Assembly (NCBI GenBank): GCA_964614365.1
Contig: CAZTLA010000173.1
Span: 1-6,664, forward strand
From: JACQWR01 sp964614365
GTDB taxonomy: Bacteria > Desulfobacterota > Syntrophia > Syntrophales > JACQWR01
Reading direction: 5' to 3'
DNA length: 6,664 bases
The notes under the pieces are model-generated. The model was not told the DNA's origin and searched no databases. It saw nothing but the letters and a program-made list of their open reading frames with translations. Of the stretch, positions 1-6,426 are shown piece after piece (within the stretch, counting starts at the first letter, position 1; every line of letters starts with the position of its first letter). A program made the translations under genes and the position numbers.

Positions 1-442
1 CGGGGACAAAAATGATCTCCTCATCCTCCCGGAACGCTTCTCTGACAAGCTGGAGGGCATTTGAAGACGTGCAGCCCATATCGCACTCCGCCTTTACTTC
101 CGCCGTGGTATTCACGTAACAGAGGACCTTCGCCCCCGGATGCTTGGCCTTCAAGGCCCGAAGTTGGTCGGCATTGATCATGTCCGCCATGGGACAGCCG
201 GCGTCGGGGTCCGGGATGAGCACCGTCTTGTGCGGCGAAAGGATCTTCGCCGTCTCCGCCATGAAATACACGCCGCAGAAGACGATGACGTCGGCATCCG
301 TCTTGGAAGCCTGGATGCTCAAGCCCAGCGAGTCTCCCACATAATCGGCTATATCCTGCACGTCGGCAACCTGGTAGTTATGCGCCAGGATCACCGCATT
401 TTTTTCCTCTTTCAGTTTCCTGATCTTTTCAATGAGCTGCAT
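1..442 (-). CDS. nadA: Quinolinate synthase NadA, N-terminal 147 residues (cut by window edge)
   Basis: NadA condenses iminoaspartate with dihydroxyacetone phosphate to quinolinate, the de novo precursor of NAD, in the cytoplasm, using a [4Fe-4S] cluster. The visible 147 codons read without interruption. They contain the LAHNYQ segment (19-24), DIADYVGDSL (30-39), the FMAETAKIL block (60-68), AGCPMAD (81-87), YVNTTAE (109-115) and CTSSNA (124-129). Cys83 is the first expected cluster ligand; the other two lie beyond the window. His21, Tyr23, Ser38, Tyr109, Asn111 and Ser126 sit where the family has active-site residues. The ATG at 442 is chosen because AAGAGG lies 6 nt upstream and the N terminus has the usual short length before HNYQ. 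The gene overlaps the 3' end of mnmA by 14 bp, so the two are probably translationally coupled and share a transcript. About half of a typical protein of 300 or more residues is seen, with no sign of damage. Confidence 0.96.
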   Translation of the reverse strand, partial: MQLIEKIRKLKEEKNAVILAHNYQVADVQDIADYVGDSLGLSIQASKTDADVIVFCGVYFMAETAKILSPHKTVLIPDPDAGCPMADMINADQLRALKAKHPGAKVLCYVNTTAEVKAECDMGCTSSNALQLVREAFREDEEIIFVP

Positions 443-1505
443 GCAATACCTCTTCGATCACCCCCCCGACCAGAACGCGGTCATCCTGGTAGCATACCAC
501 TGCCTGTCCGGGCGTTATCGCTTCCTGAGTTTCATCAAAAATAACCGTGAGCCTGTCTTCTCGCAGGGAGAGAGCGCATCGTGCCGCATGTTTCCGGTAT
601 CGTATCTTCGCCTCCGCCACGGCAGGCAACTGGCCGGGTTTTGCAAGGATATTCAAATCCCCCGCGATGAGGCCCTTTGCCTTCAGATCCTTCTTTTCTC
701 CCACCACAACCCGGTTCGTCGCCGCATTTAAAGAAACCACGTAGAGGGGTGCAGGGCTGCTGATCCCGAGCCCGCTTCTCTGACCCACGGTGTAAAAAGG
801 AATCCCCTTGTGCTCCCCCAGCTTTTTACCCTGTAAATCCACAATTGCACCAGGTCCGCTATCCCGCGCCTTCTCGGCAACAAAAGCCCGGTAATTCTTC
901 TGGGTCACAAAACAGATATCCTGGCTTTCGTCTTTTCCCGCCACCGGCAGATCCGCCTTCCGCGCCATCTCCCGCACTTCATCCTTGGTAAACGGGGCAA
1001 GGGGAAAGAGAATCCACTCAAGCGCATCCGGGGTAATGGGGTAGAGGAAGTACGTCTGGTCCTTCGCTTTATCCCTCGGCTTTTTCAGAAAGTAGCCCTT
1101 GTCATCTCTGCCGATTTCAGCGTAATGCCCCGTCGCCAGGAAATCAAACCCGGATGAGCGCGCCGTAGCCAGCAGATTCCCAAATTTCAGGTAACGGTTG
1201 CAGTCAATGCAGGGATTGGGAGTCCTTCCCCGTGCGTACTCGGCAACGAACTTTTTTACAACCTTCTCCTCCAGGTGCGCGGAATAATCCAAAACGTAAT
1301 GGGAAATGCCAAGCTTTCCGCATACCCTCCGGGCATCTTCAATGGCAGCGGGCCCGCAGCATCTCACCTCGTCACCGCCCTCGCCGTCGGCAATACCGAG
1401 ACACATGGTCATACCCGTAACCGCGTATCCGCCTTCCTTCAGCAGTAACGCGGCAACGGACGAATCCACCCCGCCGCTCATGGCCACGAGAACCTTCTTC
1501 TTCAT
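429..1505 (-). CDS. mnmA: tRNA-specific 2-thiouridylase MnmA
   Basis: 358 aa, close to the usual 360-370. MnmA adenylates C2 of U34 in tRNAs for Lys, Glu and Gln and replaces its oxygen with sulfur delivered from a cysteine desulfurase. Visible features: the PP-loop ATP site SGGVDSS (10-16), the GRTPNPC block (93-99) with the nucleophile position Cys102 in CNRYLKF, ATGHYAE (124-130), KDQTYFLY (148-155), SQDICF with the second catalytic cysteine Cys198 (194-199), and the tRNA-binding GQRSGLG (241-247). A C-terminal beta-barrel region follows, ending in TPGQAVV (331-337) and a GG-I segment. Cys99 and Cys102 form a CxxC pair, where E. coli has Asp-x-x-Cys. The ATG at 1505 begins MKKKVLVAMSGG, the normal family start; an open frame continues to 1733 but overlaps iscS and has no homologous look. 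The start is 10 bp after the iscS stop with only a weak ribosome binding site, suggesting coupling to iscS translation. Confidence 0.97.
   Translation of the reverse strand: MKKKVLVAMSGGVDSSVAALLLKEGGYAVTGMTMCLGIADGEGGDEVRCCGPAAIEDARRVCGKLGISHYVLDYSAHLEEKVVKKFVAEYARGRTPNPCIDCNRYLKFGNLLATARSSGFDFLATGHYAEIGRDDKGYFLKKPRDKAKDQTYFLYPITPDALEWILFPLAPFTKDEVREMARKADLPVAGKDESQDICFVTQKNYRAFVAEKARDSGPGAIVDLQGKKLGEHKGIPFYTVGQRSGLGISSPAPLYVVSLNAATNRVVVGEKKDLKAKGLIAGDLNILAKPGQLPAVAEAKIRYRKHAARCALSLREDRLTVIFDETQEAITPGQAVVCYQDDRVLVGGVIEEVLHAAH
449..454 (-). promoter_or_regulatory. Ribosome binding site of nadA
   Basis: AAGAGG on the minus strand, 6 nt before the ATG at 442. It lies inside the mnmA coding region and decides the nadA start, since no other start codon with a Shine-Dalgarno match is near. 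Confidence 0.6.
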
Positions 1506-1515
1506 CGTATTGACG

Positions 1516-2682
1516 TCACGCTTTTTTCTTGTAAAGGGGGGACATGGACCGTAATTTACCCACGATGCGAGGCAATGCCGCGATAACGGTATCCACATCC
1601 TCCTCGGTTGTTGACCTCCCCAGGGTGAATCGGAGCGAACTGTGGGCAAGTTCCGGAGGAACGCCGAGCGCCGCAAGAACGTGGGACGCTTCCAGGCTCG
1701 CAGAAGAACAGGCGGAACCGCTGGAACAGGCAATCCCCTCCATATCCAGGTTCAGGATCATCGCCTCTCCCTCGACATAATTGATACACACGTTGACGTT
1801 ATTGGGCAGCCTCATCAACGGATGACCGTTCAATTGCACCTCGTCGATGTTCTCCAGAACGCCCTTGATAAATTTATCGCGAAGGGCGCTGATCTTCTTC
1901 GCTTCCTCCCCCATACTCGCCCCGGCCACTTCCACGGCTTTTCCCATACCCACGATCCCCGGCACGTTGTGCGTGGAAGCCCGGCGCCCCTTTTCCTGTT
2001 CGCCCCCGTGCATAAAGGGAGTAATCTTCGTTCCTTTCCGTATATAGAGGATCCCGATGCCTTTCGGGCCGTACAGCTTGTGACCGGAGGCGCTCAGCAT
2101 ATCCACGTTCAGTTCATTCACGTCGATAGGGACGTGGCCGAAGGTTTGAACCGCATCCGTATGGAAATAGACATCCCGTTCCCGGGCGATCTTCCCTATC
2201 TCGGCAATGGACTGGATGGTCCCCACCTCGTTGTTGGCATGCATGATGGAAACCAGGACGGTTTTATCCGTGATGGCCTTCTTCACATCGTCCGGGTCGA
2301 CGGCCCCGTATTTGTCGACACCAAGGTAGCTGACGGTAAAACCCTGTTTTTCCAGATATCGGCACGTTTCCAACACCGCATGATGCTCGATTACGGAGGT
2401 AATGATATGGGCGCCCTTGTCTTTTCTGGCATGGGCAACGCCTTTCAGGGCGAAATTGTCACTTTCCGTGCCGCCGCTGGTGAAGACAATCTCCTCCGGT
2501 TTGGCGCCGATCAGAGAGGCAATGGATTCACGCGCCCCTTCAATCGCTCTTTTTGCTTCCTGTCCGAAGCTGTGCAGACTGGAAGGATTCCCGAATATGT
2601 CCGTAAAATACGGCAGCATTGTCTTGACTACTTCAGTATCTACCGGCGTAGTCGCCGCATGATCGAGATATATTGATTTCAT
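1516..2682 (-). CDS. iscS: Cysteine desulfurase, NifS/IscS type
   Basis: 388 aa, full length for the class I family (aminotransferase class V fold, PLP enzyme). It takes sulfur from L-cysteine as an enzyme persulfide, releasing alanine, and hands it to Fe-S scaffolds and tRNA thiolases. Visible residues: YLDHAATTP (5-13), GNPSSLHSFG (31-40), TSGGTESDN (68-76), the PLP-stacking His100, HANNEVG (148-154), PLP-contact Asp176 and Gln179, and the PLP Schiff-base lysine Lys202 in SGHKLYGPKG. RRASTHNVPG (233-242) follows, then catalytic Cys325 in SSGSACSS, and Arg351 in RFTLG. The ATG at 2682 follows AAGGTGA with good spacing; a GTG at 2694 is in frame but lies inside that Shine-Dalgarno. The gene sits between an Rrf2-type regulator and mnmA, so it likely feeds both Fe-S assembly and tRNA thiolation. 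nifS is an equally fair name: no iscU scaffold gene is adjacent, and sequence alone cannot separate the names. Confidence 0.96.
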   Translation of the reverse strand: MKSIYLDHAATTPVDTEVVKTMLPYFTDIFGNPSSLHSFGQEAKRAIEGARESIASLIGAKPEEIVFTSGGTESDNFALKGVAHARKDKGAHIITSVIEHHAVLETCRYLEKQGFTVSYLGVDKYGAVDPDDVKKAITDKTVLVSIMHANNEVGTIQSIAEIGKIARERDVYFHTDAVQTFGHVPIDVNELNVDMLSASGHKLYGPKGIGILYIRKGTKITPFMHGGEQEKGRRASTHNVPGIVGMGKAVEVAGASMGEEAKKISALRDKFIKGVLENIDEVQLNGHPLMRLPNNVNVCINYVEGEAMILNLDMEGIACSSGSACSSASLEASHVLAALGVPPELAHSSLRFTLGRSTTEEDVDTVIAALPRIVGKLRSMSPLYKKKA

Positions 2683-2690
2683 AATTCTTA

Positions 2691-2697
2691 TCACCTT
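2691..2697 (-). promoter_or_regulatory. Ribosome binding site of iscS
   Basis: AAGGTGA on the minus strand, 8 nt before the ATG at 2682. It contains the in-frame GTG at 2692-2694, which argues that this GTG is part of the ribosome binding site and not the start codon. Confidence 0.65.
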
Positions 2698-2734
2698 ACG
2701 ATTTTTTTCCTACTCCGTTAAAAGTTGCTGACTG

Positions 2735-2766
2735 TCATTGCGAGGCTCGGAGAGCCGTGGCAATCT
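2735..2766. repeat. Palindromic intergenic repeat (ATTGCGAGG-type hairpin)
   Basis: Two nested stems are visible: ATTGC (2737-2741) with GCAAT (2760-2764), and GGCTC (2744-2748) with GAGCC (2752-2756) around a 3-nt GGA loop. The GA and GTG between them form an internal loop. The element lies in the 108-bp gap between rrf2 and iscS. It resembles, from memory, a short repeat found in many copies between genes of deltaproteobacterial and some other anaerobe genomes, but only one copy is in this window. On the minus strand, from which the operon is read, no U-run follows it, so it is not a classical terminator there. It could affect processing or stability of the rrf2-iscS message. On the plus strand a CTTTTT follows (2765-2770), but no plus-strand gene needs ending here. 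Confidence 0.6.
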
Positions 2767-2802
2767 TTTTAATAATCAATGCCTTATGAGATTGTGCGCT
2801 CT

Positions 2803-3246
2803 TTATCTTATCCGCGGCAGCTGGGTCTCCTCTATCTTATCCTTGTTCAACTTGACCAGTTGCTCCAGGTTGATGGAATTGAGGACTTCCGCTATCTTGC
2901 CCCCGAGCAGTACCCAGACGTCGCGACTAGCGCAGATAGGGACCCGCGCGCAGGCGGATTTGTCCTTTACGCAATCAACCAGCGAGGTATCCCCCTCCAG
3001 TACGTCCACGATCTCCTTGAGGGTGATCTTCTCCGGGGCCTTTGCCAGGGTATAGCCGCCGTGTACCCCGCGGCTGGATTTGACCAGGCCCACACCCCTG
3101 AGCGGAATAGTGATCAGGCTGAGATATTTTTCGGATATGCCCTCCCTCTTGGCAATATCCTTTAAATAAACATAGCCCTTGCCATAGTCACGGGCAAGGG
3201 CCAGCATCATCCTAACCCCATACTGAGACCTCGTAGAGAGTCTCAT
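2803..3246 (-). CDS. Rrf2/IscR-family Fe-S-type transcriptional regulator
   Basis: 147 aa, normal length for the family. The N terminus (1-65) is a winged helix: MRLSTRSQYGVRMMLALA, then KDIAKREGISEKYL (29-42) as the recognition region, and a wing ending RGVHGGYTLA (59-68). LKEIVDVLEGD (76-86) leads to three cysteines, Cys92, Cys99 and Cys105, in the place where IscR binds its [2Fe-2S] cluster, followed by the DVW helix. The cysteine spacing is CX6CX5C, against CX5CX5C in E. coli IscR, and Arg108 stands where IscR has its His107 ligand. The protein probably senses Fe-S status or a related signal and controls the downstream iscS-mnmA-nadA genes. The ATG at 3246 is preceded by AAGG with 6-nt spacing. 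The promoter runs into an inverted repeat just upstream, as expected for autoregulation. Family membership is firm; calling it a true IscR orthologue is not. Confidence 0.93.
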   Translation of the reverse strand: MRLSTRSQYGVRMMLALARDYGKGYVYLKDIAKREGISEKYLSLITIPLRGVGLVKSSRGVHGGYTLAKAPEKITLKEIVDVLEGDTSLVDCVKDKSACARVPICASRDVWVLLGGKIAEVLNSINLEQLVKLNKDKIEETQLPRIR

Positions 3247-3262
3247 AACCCACCTTCACATC

Positions 3263-3289
3263 TAAATACTACCATTTCGGTAGTAATTA
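3263..3289. promoter_or_regulatory. Inverted repeat, probable operator of the Rrf2 regulator
   Basis: TACTACC (3267-3273) and GGTAGTA (3279-3285) are perfect reverse complements around ATTTC. After one mismatch the symmetry goes on for three more pairs, giving a 27-bp dyad. It starts 17 bp upstream of the regulator's ATG and overlaps the -10 element and predicted transcription start. Size and layout resemble Rrf2/IscR operators, though the arms are not the E. coli IscR type 1 sequence. Binding by this regulator is inferred. Confidence 0.6.
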
Positions 3290-3313
3290 AATCAGACAGG
3301 GAGAACTTGTCAA
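3286..3313 (-). promoter_or_regulatory. Sigma-70 promoter of the rrf2-iscS-mnmA-nadA operon
   Basis: On the minus strand a perfect -35 TTGACA (3313-3308), a 16-nt spacer and a -10 TTTAAT (3291-3286, five of six consensus bases). Transcription would start near 3279, inside the inverted repeat, leaving a leader of roughly 33 nt before the regulator's ATG. Bound repressor on the repeat would block RNA polymerase. Confidence 0.65.
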
Positions 3314-3365
3314 GAAAAAAATGGAGAAAAAAGCGGCAATGGGTTTAACTTATGGCGCTTTCGCA

Positions 3366-3371
3366 TAAAAT
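3366..3371 (+). promoter_or_regulatory. Candidate -10 element for the helicase gene
   Basis: TAAAAT matches five of six -10 bases and lies about 60 bp before the ATG at 3432, in the direction of the helicase. The best -35 is only TTTAAC at 16-nt spacing (three of six), so this is a weak call. The rest of the 3247-3431 gap, outside the rrf2 signals, shows no other gene or strong structure. Confidence 0.3.
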
Positions 3372-3431
3372 CTGTTACAAAAACCGCAATCTCATCGACG
3401 ATTACGGGAAAAATCAGCAACCGGCAAACTT

Positions 3432-6322
3432 ATGAATCTAACACCCTACCACGCAAAATACTTCGCCTATGAGCTGACCAAGCGCTGTCCCTCGGACAGC
3501 CTGAAAAATTGGCATCTTCCCTGTCCGACGCCCAGGTCGATCTCAACCCGCATCAAGTGGAGGCTGCCCTCTTTGCCTTCCGCTCGCCCCTGTCCAAAGG
3601 CGCCATTCTTGCTGATGAAGTAGGTTTGGGCAAAACCATCGAGGCGGGCATTGTCATCTCCCAGAAATGGGCGGAACGAAAAAGAAAAATCCTGATCATC
3701 CTGCCGTCCAATCTCCGCAAGCAGTGGAATCAGGAACTGCTGGACAAGTTCTTTCTGCCCTCCTTCATCCTGGAGTCGAAGTCGTTCAATCAGGAAATCA
3801 AGAAGGGCAACTTGAACCCCTTTGCGCAGAAAGAAATCATCCTGTGTTCTTACCAATTTGCCAGGGCCAGGGACGTCTATATCAAGCAGATCAACTGGGA
3901 TCTCGTGGTCATTGACGAGGCGCACCGGCTGCGAAACGTCTATAAGAGTTCCAATAAAATCGCTAACGCCATCAAAATCGCCGTCGCCCACGCGCCGAAG
4001 CTGCTCTTGACGGCCACGCCCCTGCAGAATTCCCTCATGGAGCTTTATGGGCTGGTCAGCGTCATCGACGATTACACCTTCGGGGATCTGAAAAGCTTCA
4101 AGAGCCGATTCGCACGATTGACGAATGAGGATAATTTCGACGATCTTAAAGAGCGTTTGAAGCCCGTCTGCAAAAGAACCCTGCGTCGTCAGGTACTGGA
4201 ATACGTCAAATATACCAATCGCATCCCCATTACGCAGGAATTCTACCCATCGGAAGCGGAACAAAAACTCTATGACCTCGTTTCCGATTATCTCCAGAGA
4301 CCCAATCTTTACGCCCTGCCGGCAAGTCAAAGACAACTGATGACCCTGATCCTGCGCCGACTTCTGGCCTCGTCAACCTACGCGATCTCCGGGACTCTGG
4401 GAGCCCTTTCGCAGAGGTTGAGCCGCACTCTCGACGCGCAGCAACAAAAAACGGAAATCGAAGAACTCATTACAGAGAATTTTGAGGCGTATGATGAATT
4501 GAAAGAAGAGTGGACGGAGGAGAATCAGGAAAACGGCGTTGAAAAGCCTGAAACCGGGCAGGCGACGTCCCTGACCCCGCAAGACATGGCAGCCATGAGA
4601 GAGGAAATCCGCTCGCTTCAGGAATTCAGAGACCTGGCGAAGTCCATCCGGAAAAATTCCAAGGGCGAGGTCCTGCTGACGGCGCTGCAGGAAGGACTTC
4701 AACTGGCCGAAGCCAAGGGCGGCAAGAAAAAGGCGATCATCTTCACCGAATCCACCCGCACCCAGGAATATCTGAGAGAAATTCTGGAGGCCACCGAATT
4801 TCAGGGCAAGGTCGTTCTGTTCAACGGAGCGAATACGGACAAGGGATCGCGGGAGATTTATCGGAACTGGTTGAACAAGCATCAGGGTACGGACCAGATA
4901 TCCGGATCGAAGACCGCCGACATGCGGGCGGCGCTGGTAGATTATTTCAAGGACGAAGCGGCCATCATGATCGCCACCGAAGCCGGCGCCGAGGGCATCA
5001 ACCTCCAGTTCTGCTCCCTGGTCGTCAACTACGACTTGCCCTGGAACCCCCAGCGGATCGAGCAGCGCATCGGCCGTTGCCATCGTTACGGCCAGAAGTG
5101 CGACGTCGTCGTGGTCAACTTTCTCAACAAGAAAAACGCCGCCGATCAGCGCGTCTATCAGTTGCTTTCCGAAAAGTTCAAACTTTTTGACGGTGTCTTC
5201 GGGGTCAGCGACGAGGTCTTGGGCGTCATCGAATCCGGTGTGGACTTCGAGAAGCGGATCGCCCGGATCTACCAGTACTGCCGGACGGAAGAGGAGATTC
5301 AGGCCTCCTTTGACGCCCTGCAGGCGGAGATGGAAGAAGAGATCGACGAAACGATGCGCCTGACCCGGCAGCGGCTCCTGGAAAACTTCGATGAAGAAGT
5401 CCACGAAAAGTTGCGGATCAACCTGGAAACGAGCAAGGCTTATCTGTCGAAATACGAAAACTGGCTGTGGGCGATTACCAAATACTATCTGGAACCCTAT
5501 GCGGACTTCGCCGCGGAGGATCATTCCTTCACCTTGAGAAGCAATCCCTTTCCCCATGAGAAAATCCACCCCGGACCTTACAGAATCGGCAAGAGCATTG
5601 ATGACGTCAACGTCTACCGGCCGGGGCACCCCTTGGCGCAACGCATCATCGGCCAATGCAAGGCGCCTGTCTTGGCGAGCCGGGAACTGGTCTTTCATTA
5701 CACGGATACGCCGAAAAAGATCACGATTCTGGAATCCTTGACCGGCAAATCCGGCTGGCTTTGCATCTCCAACCTGACAATCGATTCTTTTGAAAAAGAA
5801 GATCACCTGCTTTTTGCCGCCCTTGGCGACGACGGAGAGGAACTGGACGACGATCAGGTACAGCGCCTATTTTCCCTGCCGGCAAGGGTCGCGGATCAGG
5901 TCCTTGAAGCAGATTCGCAGGTATTGACTCGCCTGCAGCAAATCGCCCTGGCCAGACAGGCGGGCATCGTGGAAATGAGTGCCCAAAAAAACGCGGGTTT
6001 CTTCGACGATGAAATGGCGAAACTGGACAAGTGGGCCGAGGATGTCAAAAACAGCCTGGAGATCGAATTGAAAGACCTGGACCGGGAGATCAAGGCGCGC
6101 AAAACGGAAGCGAAGAAGATCCTCCTTCTTGAGGAAAAGGTCAAAACCCAGCGACAGATCAAGGAGATGGAAAAGACGCGGAACGCCTTGCGGATGTCCC
6201 TCTATGAAACCCAGGACGAGGTGGACCGCCGCAAGGAGCAGCTTCTCGAAGACATCGAAGCCCGTCTGAAACAACGGCTCGAAAAAAACGACCTGTTTTT
6301 GATACGCTGGAAAGTCAACTGA
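3432..6322 (+). pseudogene. SNF2/RapA-type helicase with a one-base frameshift near the N terminus
   Basis: A superfamily 2 DNA translocase. Its first 25 codons start at ATG 3432 (MNLTPYHAKYFAYELTKRC, then PSDSLK). The rest, from about 3509, is one base out of phase and runs 937 codons to TGA 6322; restoring one base gives about 963 aa. Numbering from 3509: NPHQ (13-16), Walker A DEVGLGKT (36-43), DEAH (136-139), motif III TATP (168-171), an acidic linker (about 319-358), the C-terminal helicase lobe with ATEAGAEGINLQ (489-500), motif VI QRIGRCHRYGQ (519-529) with Arg520 and Arg523, and a charged coiled coil (about 841-925). All catalytic motifs are intact. The frame of the long part is closed by TGA at 3470, and between there and 3509 offers only CTG 3485 or TTG 3509, without a clear ribosome binding site. 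So the N-terminal codons belong to the gene, and the break is a mutation, a sequence error or recoding. Such proteins often occur in restriction or phage-defence operons; the exact role is unknown. Confidence 0.85.
3484..3508 (+). other. Hairpin followed by A5 run at the helicase frameshift point
   Basis: GCTGTCC (3484-3490) and GGACAGC (3494-3500) pair perfectly around a CTC loop. Three bases later comes an A5 run (3504-3508), where the reading frame of the helicase shifts. The arms encode part of the RCPSDSL peptide, so the symmetry may be a by-product of coding. The A run is short for transcriptional slippage, and G AAA AAT is not a standard -1 slippery heptamer. Confidence 0.5.
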
Positions 6323-6348
6323 ACCGCTTGCAGGCCACGGTGTTTCCC

Positions 6349-6377
6349 TTGACAAATACGTCACCAAATACTATATG
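6349..6377 (+). promoter_or_regulatory. Sigma-70 promoter of the Fic-family gene
   Basis: Perfect -35 TTGACA (6349-6354), 17-nt spacer, -10 TATATG (6372-6377, four of six). Predicted start near 6384 leaves a leader of about 43 nt before the ATG at 6427. No convincing terminator separates it from the helicase gene, so read-through is also possible. Confidence 0.55.
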
Positions 6378-6412
6378 GAATTTGCAAAATCTCTATTATG
6401 CAAGGAACATAT

Positions 6413-6418
6413 AGGGGG
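6413..6418 (+). promoter_or_regulatory. Ribosome binding site of the Fic-family gene
   Basis: AGGGGG, 8 nt before the ATG at 6427, a one-mismatch Shine-Dalgarno that selects this start over the in-phase-shifted ATG at 6375. Confidence 0.55.
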
Positions 6419-6426
6419 AAAATACT

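Noticed and set aside
140..544. Plus-strand open frame opposite nadA and the mnmA end
   Set aside because: Shadow of two strongly supported minus-strand genes.
1506..1733. Upstream extension of mnmA to 1733
   Set aside because: It overlaps the end of iscS, is unlike the family, and the ATG at 1505 gives the normal MnmA N terminus.
1642..2676. Open frame of 344 codons on the plus strand opposite iscS
   Set aside because: Antisense shadow of a well-conserved cysteine desulfurase; no motif, no ribosome binding site.
3321..3368. 15-codon open frame between rrf2 and the helicase, possible leader peptide
   Set aside because: No convincing ribosome binding site; it lies largely upstream of the candidate helicase promoter and has no attenuator structure after it.
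4373..5806. Open frame of 477 codons on the minus strand opposite the helicase
   Set aside because: It is fully antisense to a gene with clear helicase motifs, has a Phe/Leu/Asp-rich composition typical of a shadow frame, and shows no recognisable domain.
6323..6341. Possible terminator hairpin after the helicase (ACCG...CGGT)
   Set aside because: Only 4 bp of stem around an 11-nt loop and no T-run directly after it.
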